Origin: Saccharospirillum sp035704555
GTDB lineage: Bacteria > Pseudomonadota > Gammaproteobacteria > Pseudomonadales > Natronospirillaceae
Direction: 5' to 3'
Assembly (NCBI GenBank): GCA_035704555.1
Contig: DASSWT010000130.1
Span: 1 to 14,521, forward strand
Length of the DNA: 14,521 bases
Part shown: piece by piece, positions 1 through 6,343 of the stretch
Numbering within the stretch: position 1 is the stretch's first letter
Layout of the letters: every line of letters starts with the position of its first letter
Translations under genes and position numbers: made by a program
The notes under the pieces: model-generated
Seen by the model: the letters and a program-made list of their open reading frames with translations, nothing else
What the model was told of the DNA's origin: nothing
The model's database searches: none

Positions 1-740
1 AGTGAATCCCAGGCTGAGGGCGCTTCAATGTGGCAGGGCATGGTGTGGCGTGCGTGGACGGCGGCGGGTGATACCCAGCGGTCGGTGATCAGTACGATCT
101 CTACCCCTTGCTCATTGGCCAGTTCGACCAGTTGCACCACAGCCGGTTCATAGCGGCGTACGTCGAATGCGACCAGAACATCGCCTTCCTTCATGTCCAG
201 CAGAGCGGTGGGCCAGGTGTTGGGCATGGATGACAGAATGACGACGTCGCCTCGCATGACTTTGAGCGCGGTGGCGAAATAATCCGCGATCGAATGGGTC
301 AGACGCCCACCCAGCGTATAAATGCGTCGCTCGGGGTCGGAGAGCAGGCCGGTGGTGGCATCGAAACTGGCCTGGTCAATCTGGCCCAGAGTGGCATTCA
401 GGTTATCGACCAGCTTGTCGGCAAAGTGGTTCAGTATGTGAGCGCTTGGGTAGGCATCGGCCCATTTATCGTGTTTGGTCAGGGGTGATGCCAGCGTCTC
501 GCTGAGTTCCTCGTGCAACCCCGCCTGAAAATCCGGATACCCCGCATAACCCAGTTTCTGCACCAGACGCACCACGGTTGGGCTCGACACCCCGGCTGCC
601 CGGGCTACCGACGCCACCGAGCCCAGAACCGTCACCGGAAAATTACCCAGCATGTAGGTCGCCACCTGGCGTTCCGCCCGCGTCAATTTGGGCAGGGCAG
701 CGCGCAATTGGGTTTCAATGGTATGGGAGGGCACATTCAT
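1..740 (-). CDS. MurR/RpiR-family transcriptional regulator, C-terminus cut by window edge
   Basis: A leftward reading frame starting at the ATG at 740-738 gives 246 residues before it runs off the left edge without a stop. Residues about 10-75 form the RpiR-type helix-turn-helix domain (LTRAERQVATYML, then VARAAGVSSPTVVRLVQKLG). Residues about 135-246 look like a SIS (sugar isomerase) ligand-binding domain, beginning YTLGGRLTHSIADYF. Family members usually have about 280 residues, so roughly 40 are missing. RpiR proteins sense a metabolite and control transport or catabolic genes. This one is divergent from a TRAP transporter operon and probably controls it (inference). The loop expected to carry the phosphosugar-binding Ser-x-Ser-Gly pattern reads FDVRRYE (residues 192-198), so the effector may not be a sugar phosphate. 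No strong ribosome binding site is visible upstream of the start; a GTG six bases further in is an alternative. Confidence 0.9.
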   Translation of the reverse strand, partial: MNVPSHTIETQLRAALPKLTRAERQVATYMLGNFPVTVLGSVASVARAAGVSSPTVVRLVQKLGYAGYPDFQAGLHEELSETLASPLTKHDKWADAYPSAHILNHFADKLVDNLNATLGQIDQASFDATTGLLSDPERRIYTLGGRLTHSIADYFATALKVMRGDVVILSSMPNTWPTALLDMKEGDVLVAFDVRRYEPAVVQLVELANEQGVEIVLITDRWVSPAAVHARHTMPCHIEAPSAWDS

Positions 741-850
741 GCGTTCGGGTCTCTGAAACGGTATGGAAGTTGGGATGCGGACTGTCTCAAACCAGGGCGT
801 GATTGGCCAATAGTCACCAGGACAATGCATCTCATCTCTGGTTGAAGTTT

Positions 851-867
851 AATCATTTTGTTTGATT
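851..867. promoter_or_regulatory. Candidate operator: AATCA-N7-TGATT inverted repeat
   Basis: Positions 851-855 read AATCA and 863-867 read TGATT, a perfect 5-base inverted repeat with 7 bases between the arms, in the most AT-rich part of the divergent spacer. RpiR-family dimers bind AT-rich imperfect palindromes, so this is the best-placed candidate site for the adjacent regulator. The assignment rests on position and symmetry only; the arms are short and could occur by chance. Confidence 0.35.
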
Positions 868-897
868 TGTAACAGTCGATGTAGCTCTGAAAAGATA

Positions 898-926
898 TTG
901 ACAAGATGCTGGGACCGTCAGAGACT
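898..926 (+). promoter_or_regulatory. Weak promoter candidate for the TRAP operon
   Basis: TTGACA at 898-903 matches the sigma-70 -35 consensus exactly. With a 17-base spacer the -10 would be GAGACT at 921-926, which matches the consensus at only three positions. It lies between the inverted repeat (851-867) and the leader ORF (960). It may be a promoter that needs activation or a chance match. Confidence 0.25.
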
Positions 927-959
927 GGTTTTATCGTTGAGTAAGGAAAGGACCGTCCA

Positions 960-1070
960 ATGCTGACCGCCGCTGCCAGTACCGCGACCAGCACAGCCGG
1001 GGCTCAGGCAGCCCGGATTACGACGACTACCTCTTATGACCCGGGAGTTCGGTCATGCCACGTTTCCTGA
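960..1070 (+). CDS. Possible 36-residue leader peptide upstream of the TRAP genes
   Basis: An ATG at 960 opens a 36-codon frame ending in TGA at 1068-1070. It is preceded by AAAGGA at 947-952, seven bases from the start, which is a better-looking ribosome binding site than that of several genes here. The product is rich in Ala, Thr and Ser (it starts MLTAAASTATSTAGAQAA) and resembles no family I know. The frame overlaps the start of the TRAP small subunit (ATG at 1055) by 16 bases in a different frame, an arrangement that could couple the two translationally. It could be a real small protein, a regulatory leader, a remnant of a deleted gene, or chance. The codons (CTG, ACC, GCC, CGG) are like those of the neighbours. 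Confidence 0.35.
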   Translation: MLTAAASTATSTAGAQAARITTTTSYDPGVRSCHVS

Positions 1071-1561
1071 TTGTCTATGTGCGCTGGGTTGAACGCCTGA
1101 ACTATGGCGTCGGCCGCCTGGCCATGTATTCCCTGTTTGCGCTCATGGGCATCCTGCTGTGGGGCGCCATCGCACGTGCCGGCTGGCAACCCCAGATATG
1201 GACGGACGAAATGGCCCAGTTCCTGCTGATGGGGTATTTCATGCTCGGTGGTGCCTACGCCTTGCAACTGGGGTCGGCCGTGCGGATGGATTTGCTCTAC
1301 AGCCGCTGGTCCGATCGCACTAAAGCGGCGGTCGATGCGGTGACCATTCTCATGCTCGTCATCTACCTGGGTATTCTGCTCTGGGGCGGCATCGATAGCA
1401 CCCTGTACGCATTGGAATACTCGGAACGACGACGCGGTCTGTGGCGCCCTTACATGGCGCCGATAAAAATTGTCATGGTCATTGGCATCCTGTTGATGCT
1501 TCTGCAGTGCACCGCTTTTTTCATTCGTGATATTGCCCGGCTGAGAAAGGTGGAGCTCTGA
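1055..1561 (+). CDS. TRAP transporter small membrane subunit (DctQ family)
   Basis: This 168-residue protein is the small integral membrane subunit of a tripartite ATP-independent periplasmic transporter, which uses an ion gradient and a periplasmic binding protein to import a solute. Four hydrophobic segments are visible, at about residues 20-40, 52-72, 92-112 and 136-157, the expected DctQ topology. The stretch LEYSERRRGLWRPYMAPIKI before the last helix resembles the subgroup annotated as mannitol/chloroaromatic-type (FcbT2-like). The start is the ATG at 1055, with GGGAG at 1043-1047 as ribosome binding site. The stop codon TGA (1559-1561) shares its last base with the ATG of the large subunit, so the two are probably translationally coupled. 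The substrate cannot be read from this subunit. Confidence 0.92.
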   Translation: MPRFLIVYVRWVERLNYGVGRLAMYSLFALMGILLWGAIARAGWQPQIWTDEMAQFLLMGYFMLGGAYALQLGSAVRMDLLYSRWSDRTKAAVDAVTILMLVIYLGILLWGGIDSTLYALEYSERRRGLWRPYMAPIKIVMVIGILLMLLQCTAFFIRDIARLRKVEL

Positions 1562-2889
1562 TGTCCTACGATCTGATAGCCGCGCTGATGTTTGGCTCCA
1601 TGCTGGTGATGATGCTGACTGGCCAGCGCATGTTTGGTGTCATTGGGTTCGTGGCGGTAATCGCAGCGGTTTTTCTGTGGGGCGACCGTGGTGGCTACGA
1701 CCTTGCCTTCGCCCAGACCATTAAGGTCATGAACTGGTATCCGTTGCTGACGCTGCCCATGTTCATCTTCATGGGCTACATCATGTCGGAATCGCGCCTG
1801 GCCGATGATCTGTATCGGATGTTTCATGTCTGGTTCGGGCCGGTGCCTGGCGGCCTGGCGATCGGAACCATTTTGCTGATGGTGCTTATCTCAGCGATGA
1901 ATGGTTTGTCGGTGGCGGGGATGGCCATCGGCGCAACCATAGCGCTGCCCGAACTGCTGAAACGTTCCTACGATAAACGCATGGTAACCGGTGTTATTCA
2001 GGCCGGCGCCAGCCTGGGTATTCTGGTGCCGCCCTCGGTCGTTATGGTGTTGTATGCGATGATCGCTCGCCAGCCTGTGGGCCAGCTCTGGCTTGCCGGG
2101 GTGCTCCCCGGACTGTTGCTGGCGTTGCTGTTTATTGTCTATATCTGGTTGCGTTGCAAGTTTAATCCGAAGCTGGGTCCGCCGATTTCCGATGAAGATC
2201 GCCAGAGCATCAGTCAGGGTGAAAAATATCGGTTGTTGCTGGCTGGCCTGATGCCACTGGGTATTTTTGCCATCATGATGGTGCCCTTTGTGATGGGCTA
2301 CACCCGTCTGGTGGAAAGCTCGGTTATTGGTGCACTTGCGGCAACCGCGGTGTCCGTTTTCAAAGGGCGGATGAGCTGGCGGGTTCTGGAGGTATGCAGT
2401 CGCAATACCCTCGCCATCAGTTGTATGTTTCTGTGGATTATTCTGGCAGCGCTTGCCTTTGGTGCTGTTTTCGATGGCCTGAGAGCGGTTGATTTTGTAC
2501 GTGGCCTGTTTATGGACAACCTCGGGCTGGGCCGCTGGGAAATCCTGATTCTAATGCAACTCAGTTTTATTCTGATGGGTACTTTTCTGGACGATACCGC
2601 CATGCTGGTCATTGTCGCACCCCTGTATGTGCCGATCGTCAGTATGCTGGAATTCAATCTGATCTGGTATGGCGTGCTCTACACCATAACCTGCCAGATC
2701 GCCTATATGACGCCGCCCTTTGGCTACAACCTGTTTTTAATGCGTGCCATGGCACCGGACGACGTAACGCTGAGTGACATTTACCGATCCATAGTTCCGT
2801 TTGTGGGTGTAATGATTCTCGGATTAATCATAGTGATGGTCTTTCCCCAAATTGCACTCTGGTTACCCGAGACCCTTTACAACCGCTGA
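1561..2889 (+). CDS. TRAP transporter large membrane subunit (DctM family)
   Basis: This 442-residue, very hydrophobic protein is the transport channel subunit of the TRAP system, belonging to the ion transporter superfamily. DctM proteins are usually about 425-450 residues with around twelve membrane segments, and the length fits. Recognisable conserved stretches include MNGLSVAGMAIGATIALPEL (residues about 113-131) and ASLGILVPPSVVMVLYA (about 150-166), the latter containing the family's PPS signature. A second-half counterpart follows near LMGTFLDDTAMLVIVAPLYV. The gene starts in a TGATG overlap with the small subunit. GGTGGAG just before it serves as the ribosome binding site. The binding-protein gene follows after 52 bases. 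The sequence resembles the FcbT3-like subgroup. Confidence 0.95.
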   Translation: MSYDLIAALMFGSMLVMMLTGQRMFGVIGFVAVIAAVFLWGDRGGYDLAFAQTIKVMNWYPLLTLPMFIFMGYIMSESRLADDLYRMFHVWFGPVPGGLAIGTILLMVLISAMNGLSVAGMAIGATIALPELLKRSYDKRMVTGVIQAGASLGILVPPSVVMVLYAMIARQPVGQLWLAGVLPGLLLALLFIVYIWLRCKFNPKLGPPISDEDRQSISQGEKYRLLLAGLMPLGIFAIMMVPFVMGYTRLVESSVIGALAATAVSVFKGRMSWRVLEVCSRNTLAISCMFLWIILAALAFGAVFDGLRAVDFVRGLFMDNLGLGRWEILILMQLSFILMGTFLDDTAMLVIVAPLYVPIVSMLEFNLIWYGVLYTITCQIAYMTPPFGYNLFLMRAMAPDDVTLSDIYRSIVPFVGVMILGLIIVMVFPQIALWLPETLYNR

Positions 2890-2941
2890 TTGGAGGCTGC
2901 GCTGGTGCATCCTCTGCTTCAACTGGAAAGAGGGAATAACG

Positions 2942-3976
2942 ATGACATCAAGACGTACGTTTATTAAGGCCGGCGCAATGGCCGGCGCAGCTGCCATGAC
3001 GGCACCCAGGGTACTCGCCGAATCAACCATTCGATGGCGCTTGCAAACTTATGCGGGCTCTTCTCTGGGCGCTCAGGTGATTAAACCCGCGGTGGATATG
3101 TTCAACGCCATCGCCGGTGATGAAATGCAGATCGATCTGTTTTATGCCGACCAACTGGTGCCCACGTCCGAGTTGTTTCAGGCAATGCAACGCGGCACCA
3201 TTGATGCAGTACAATCCGACGACGACTCGATGATGTCGCCCACCGATGTGACGGTGTTTGGTGGTTACTTCCCCTTTGCCAGCCGCTATTCACTGGATGT
3301 ACCCGCATTGTTTAACGATTGGGGGTTGAATGAAATCTGGGCTGAACAGTACGCCGCTGTGGGGGTAAAGCATATTTCCGCTGGTTCCTGGGACCCATGT
3401 CACTTTATCACCACTTCGCCCATTACCCGGCTGTCGCAACTCGAAGGTAAGCGTGTCTTCACCTTTCCTACTGCGGGTCGCTTTCTGAATCAGTTTGGTG
3501 TGGTGCCTGTGACGGTGCCCTGGGAAGATGTCGAAATCGCATTACAAACCGGTGAAATTGATGGCGTGGCCTGGTGCGGCATTACCGAGGCTTATGAAGT
3601 GGGTTGGGCTGATGTCTGTTCACATTTTCTGACCAACAACATATCCGGAGCATGGATTGGCCACTTCTTTGCCAACATGGAGCGCTGGAATGAATTGCCG
3701 CCTCACCTGAAAACGCTGATGACAGTCTGCTTTGAACAATCGCATTACTATCGCCAGCATTGGTACTGGGCAGGCGAAGCCCGTTTGCGTACTCAGGGCA
3801 CCAAGCTGGAACTGACGTCCATTCCGGACGCTGAGTGGGCGCAGGTCGAGCAGGCGGCGCGGGTTTTCTGGGACGACATAGCGGAAGAATCAGAGACCGC
3901 AGCGCGAGTAGTTCAGATATTCAAGGACTACAACCTGGCAATGGACCGGGCAGGGCGCCCCTATCGTTACAGTTGA
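2942..3976 (+). CDS. TRAP transporter periplasmic solute-binding protein, Tat-exported
   Basis: This 344-residue protein captures the solute in the periplasm and delivers it to the TRAP membrane subunits. The N-terminus MTSRRTFIKAGAMAG is a twin-arginine signal; cleavage is likely near VLA at residues 24-26. The DctP-family core shows the conserved block from about residue 169 (GKRVFTFPTAGRFLNQFG) to VPWEDVEIALQTGEIDGVAW (192-211). The C-terminal part (TNNISGAWIGHFFANMERW, then SHYYRQHWYWAGEARLR) places it near the TakP/FcbT1-like subgroup. The start at 2942 is supported by AAAGAGGG at 2927-2934, seven bases upstream, and by the position of the signal peptide; an in-frame start at 2852 would overlap the previous gene and bury the signal. 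The position where many relatives have a carboxylate-binding Arg appears to be Phe173. The last ten bases overlap the convergent SCO gene. The ligand is unknown. Confidence 0.93.
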   Translation: MTSRRTFIKAGAMAGAAAMTAPRVLAESTIRWRLQTYAGSSLGAQVIKPAVDMFNAIAGDEMQIDLFYADQLVPTSELFQAMQRGTIDAVQSDDDSMMSPTDVTVFGGYFPFASRYSLDVPALFNDWGLNEIWAEQYAAVGVKHISAGSWDPCHFITTSPITRLSQLEGKRVFTFPTAGRFLNQFGVVPVTVPWEDVEIALQTGEIDGVAWCGITEAYEVGWADVCSHFLTNNISGAWIGHFFANMERWNELPPHLKTLMTVCFEQSHYYRQHWYWAGEARLRTQGTKLELTSIPDAEWAQVEQAARVFWDDIAEESETAARVVQIFKDYNLAMDRAGRPYRYS

Positions 3977-4626
3977 TGTGCCCAGCGACGGATCGTCAGG
4001 TAGTCCTGTAACAGCCGGTCGGGCTCGAAGTGGAGCTGACCGGTCAGGGTTCGGGTCGGTTCCAGCACGGCTTGTAACCGGCCCGTGTCGTTCACTAGAA
4101 ACAACTTCAATCCGTGAGTGACCTGCACCGCGCCCTGTTCATCGCGGGACACGCTGGCATGAATACCCAGCGCCGATTCGAACGCCCGGGCATCCTGCTC
4201 GGAAGCGGCCCGCCAGCCGTTGAACTGTTCATGAAACCAGGGCAGGTAGTCGCTCAGTTGTGCCAGGGAATCCCGGGCCGGATCGACCGTATAAAAATGA
4301 ACCTTCAGGTCGCTGAATAGCGACTGCTGGTCCAGAGCGTGTTTGAACCGGGCGATTTCCATCAGCGTTGTCGGGCAGATATCGGGGCAATGTGTGAAAC
4401 CATAGCTGATCAGATGCCAGGAGCCGTGCAGGGTGTTGGGTGTTACCTCTGTACCGTCGTGCTGTTTCAGTTTGAATTCCGGTAGGGGTTGAGCCGGCAT
4501 CAGCCAGGCACCTTGAATAGTAGGAAGGGTTGGTACACTGGGCGACAGTACCCAAACTGATAACCCGGCAAGCAATGCAAGTACAGCCAGCGGTGCTACC
4601 AGCTGGCTTGTTCGTGAAGCTGACAT
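3967..4626 (-). CDS. SCO1/SenC-family copper chaperone for cytochrome oxidase
   Basis: This 219-residue membrane-anchored, periplasm-facing protein has a thioredoxin fold and delivers copper to (or reduces) the CuA site of oxidase subunit II. Residues about 8-28 form a single N-terminal membrane anchor. The family motif YGFTHCPDICP contains the copper-binding Cys80 and Cys84. VDPARDS follows at 114-120, and His171 in VTHGLKLFLVN is the third ligand. It is the last gene of the oxidase operon; its ribosome binding site AAAGG overlaps the stop of the subunit IV gene eight bases upstream, suggesting coupling. The 3' end overlaps the convergent TRAP binding-protein gene by ten bases. Sco proteins also act in redox signalling, but operon placement argues for CuA assembly. 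Confidence 0.95.
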   Translation of the reverse strand: MSASRTSQLVAPLAVLALLAGLSVWVLSPSVPTLPTIQGAWLMPAQPLPEFKLKQHDGTEVTPNTLHGSWHLISYGFTHCPDICPTTLMEIARFKHALDQQSLFSDLKVHFYTVDPARDSLAQLSDYLPWFHEQFNGWRAASEQDARAFESALGIHASVSRDEQGAVQVTHGLKLFLVNDTGRLQAVLEPTRTLTGQLHFEPDRLLQDYLTIRRWAHQL

Positions 4627-4634
4627 AACGACCT

Positions 4635-4955
4635 TTATCCGGCTAAAAACTGCAGTCGGCTGCTCAGGGTATAGTTGCCCTCAACGGCCATAAAGGCGAT
4701 GAAGATCGGAATTGCCAGAGTGGGTACCAGCAGCGCGACGCGCAGGGTGACAGGCTCCCATGCGAAGTGCATGAACACGCTGAGGATAAGCCCGGCCTTG
4801 AGAAACATAAAAATCAGGATCAGGCTCCAGCGCAACAGCCCCTGAAACTGCAGGTAATCGACCATATAAGACATGGCGCTGAGTACAAACAATAAACCCC
4901 AGACTTTGAAATACAGACCTAACGGATGCTGCTGCCCCTGAGTGTCTGCGCTCAT
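4635..4955 (-). CDS. Cytochrome c oxidase subunit IV-like small membrane protein (COX4/CyoD type)
   Basis: This 106-residue protein has three hydrophobic helices, at about residues 14-33, 40-62 and 70-92, and the stretch FMFLKAGLILSVFMHF, which matches the prokaryotic subunit IV pattern (Lys-Ala in the second helix followed by a Phe-Met-His). In bacterial caa3 and bo3 oxidases this subunit is non-catalytic and helps assembly or stability of the complex. The start ATG at 4955 has GGAGGAG immediately upstream. It follows subunit III by 33 bases containing a perfect hairpin and precedes SCO by eight bases. Length and topology are normal for the family. Confidence 0.88.
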   Translation of the reverse strand: MSADTQGQQHPLGLYFKVWGLLFVLSAMSYMVDYLQFQGLLRWSLILIFMFLKAGLILSVFMHFAWEPVTLRVALLVPTLAIPIFIAFMAVEGNYTLSSRLQFLAG

Positions 4956-4969
4956 AACTCCTCCTGAAT

Positions 4970-4987
4970 CCGGGCTTGATTGCCCGG
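4970..4987. repeat. Hairpin between subunit III and subunit IV genes
   Basis: CCGGGC (4970-4975) and GCCCGG (4982-4987) form a perfect 6-base stem around the 6-base loop TTGATT. It fills most of the 33-base gap, the largest interval among the last five oxidase genes. No T-run follows on the coding strand, so it is not a classical terminator. It could stabilise or process the mRNA and so adjust the level of subunit IV and SCO (inference). Confidence 0.5.
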
Positions 4988-4988
4988 C

Positions 4989-5660
4989 TTACCACAAATA
5001 GAAAAATGCGAAAATAAATACCCAGACGAGATCGACAAAATGCCAGTACAGACCGGTAATCTCGACAATCTGATAGCCTTTTTTATCGTAATGTCCGAGC
5101 TTAACCTTGGTGGCAACGATCGTTAAATAGATAACCCCACCGGTAACATGCAATCCGTGAAAACCGGTGATCATAAAAAAGGTGGAGCCAAACTGCGCAG
5201 CCCCCATCGGGTTGCCCCAGGGACGAACGCCTTCTTCAACAATCAGCTTGGTCCATTCAAAGGCCTGCATACCGACAAAGCTGGCGCCCAGAACAGCAGT
5301 GGCAACCATCAACCAGAACGTTGCTTTTTTGTTTCCCTGATAAGCGGTATTCACCGCCATCGCCATGGTGCCGCTGCTGGTGATCAGAATGAATGTCATG
5401 ATGGCAATGAGTAACAGCGGAATGTGCTCGCCTCCCACTGCCAGTGCAAAAACTTCACTGGTCAGTGGCCAGGGTTCGGACGCAGAAATGCGCACGTTCA
5501 TATAGCCAATCAGAAAGAGGCTGAAGATGAAGGTGTCGCTGACCAGAAACACCCACATCATGACCTTGCCCCAGTTAACCTTGAAGGCTTCCTTGTCGGC
5601 CGACCAGTCGACGACCATGTGTTGCCAGTAGCCTTTTGGCCCGCTGTTCAGTTCCGTCAT
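4989..5660 (-). CDS. Cytochrome c oxidase subunit III, canonical copy (second of two)
   Basis: This 223-residue protein is the third core subunit of the oxidase, a helical membrane protein that supports proton uptake and stability of subunit I. It has about five hydrophobic segments, like CyoC/CtaE-type bacterial subunits. Conserved features include GGEHIPLLLIAI (Glu78, apparently the counterpart of the DCCD-reactive Glu of mitochondrial subunit III), MQAFEW (131-136), MITGFHGLHVTGG (163-175) and the near-C-terminal YWHFVDLVW (205-213). The chosen start is the ATG at 5660, five bases after the upstream gene's stop. A TTG seven codons earlier (5681) would overlap the upstream gene and is less likely. 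This copy keeps the residues expected of a functional subunit III, unlike its upstream neighbour. Confidence 0.92.
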   Translation of the reverse strand: MTELNSGPKGYWQHMVVDWSADKEAFKVNWGKVMMWVFLVSDTFIFSLFLIGYMNVRISASEPWPLTSEVFALAVGGEHIPLLLIAIMTFILITSSGTMAMAVNTAYQGNKKATFWLMVATAVLGASFVGMQAFEWTKLIVEEGVRPWGNPMGAAQFGSTFFMITGFHGLHVTGGVIYLTIVATKVKLGHYDKKGYQIVEITGLYWHFVDLVWVFIFAFFYLW

Positions 5661-5665
5661 GGTGG

Positions 5666-6343
5666 TTACCCCAGGCCGCAAGCGGCAGCAATTAAGGCGT
5701 AGGTTTCAGGCGTGCGGGTGAGCAGGAAAAACAGCAGCAGCCACAATGCCAGTAAATAGTGCCAGTAGGTGGTGCAGGCTTTCACGGCAACGGCAACCTG
5801 CTCAAGGCTGCACCCCTGGCCGATGCGGATAAAGACGCGCACAACCGCAAGTACACCGCCGAACAGATGCAGGGCGTGCAAGCCGGTAAAGAGGTAAAAA
5901 TAGGCGTTGGCCGGGTTTTCACTGACGCCATAACCAAGGTTGGCCAGATAATTCCAGGTTGTCCATTGCGCCATGATGAACACCAGTGCCAGAACCCCCC
6001 CCACGCTGATGCCCAGCATTACACCATCGGGCCGCTGTGCTTTAATCGAATGCCTGGCCCAATGCATGGCTGCACTGGCTGCGACCAGAACCGCCGTGGT
6101 GGCCCAAAGCCTCGGGCTCTGGTTGAACGGCAGCCAGGGCTCGCCCGCCAGTGCCTGAAAATCCGGATATTGGGAGCGGGTTAGAAAGGTAACGAAGATC
6201 AACATAAAGGCGATGCTGATCACCATCAGCAAAAACCTGAGAGCGATCTGGGCCGGTGGCGTGCCTTCATCCGGGCTCCCGGGGCTGTGGCCATCCGGTA
6301 TAGCCAGCCAGGGTTTTTCGGCCAGTGCGCTGAAGCCTTTCAT
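5666..6343 (-). CDS. Divergent subunit III-like protein (first of two COX3 paralogs)
   Basis: This 225-residue protein has five hydrophobic segments (about 34-54, 78-98, 110-130, 147-170 and 190-208) and the COX3 landmarks YLFTGLHALHLFGG (150-163) and TYWHYLLALW (192-201), so it belongs to the heme-copper oxidase subunit III family. It is divergent from the copy that follows. The position of the conserved Glu in helix III-like sequence appears to be Gln75 (NQSPRLW), and the WHFVD motif has become WHYLL, losing the Asp. The N-terminal 30 residues are rich in Pro and Gly and unlike the second copy. The start ATG at 6343 overlaps the subunit I stop as ATGA and has GGGAGGA upstream, so translation is coupled to subunit I. 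It probably occupies a structural position in the same oxidase. Confidence 0.88.
   Translation of the reverse strand: MKGFSALAEKPWLAIPDGHSPGSPDEGTPPAQIALRFLLMVISIAFMLIFVTFLTRSQYPDFQALAGEPWLPFNQSPRLWATTAVLVAASAAMHWARHSIKAQRPDGVMLGISVGGVLALVFIMAQWTTWNYLANLGYGVSENPANAYFYLFTGLHALHLFGGVLAVVRVFIRIGQGCSLEQVAVAVKACTTYWHYLLALWLLLFFLLTRTPETYALIAAACGLG

Larger units (their letters stand above)
741..1054. other. Divergent regulatory spacer between regulator and TRAP operon
   Basis: This stretch separates the leftward regulator from the rightward transporter operon and must contain both promoters. It includes an AT-rich core around 845-870 with an inverted repeat, a consensus -35 box at 898-903 without a good -10, and a short leader ORF that begins at 960. 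An 85-codon reading frame crosses the spacer on the minus strand but is not convincing as a gene. Confidence 0.6.

Noticed and set aside
513..845. 110-codon plus-strand open frame opposite the regulator
   Set aside because: It is antisense to the clear helix-turn-helix domain and rich in His and Arg; a shadow frame.
912..957. Direct repeat GGACCGTC at 912-919 and 950-957
   Set aside because: It is only eight bases and occurs twice; the second copy lies between ribosome binding site and start of the leader ORF. It could be a binding half-site but chance is adequate.
737..994. 85-codon minus-strand frame whose stop overlaps the regulator's ATG as ATGA
   Set aside because: The overlap looks like coupling, but the frame needs a GTG start with no good ribosome binding site, crosses the AT-rich promoter spacer and has no recognisable protein character.
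2852..2941. In-frame upstream start for the TRAP binding protein
   Set aside because: It would overlap the large subunit and put 30 residues in front of a textbook twin-arginine signal; the ATG at 2942 has a good ribosome binding site.
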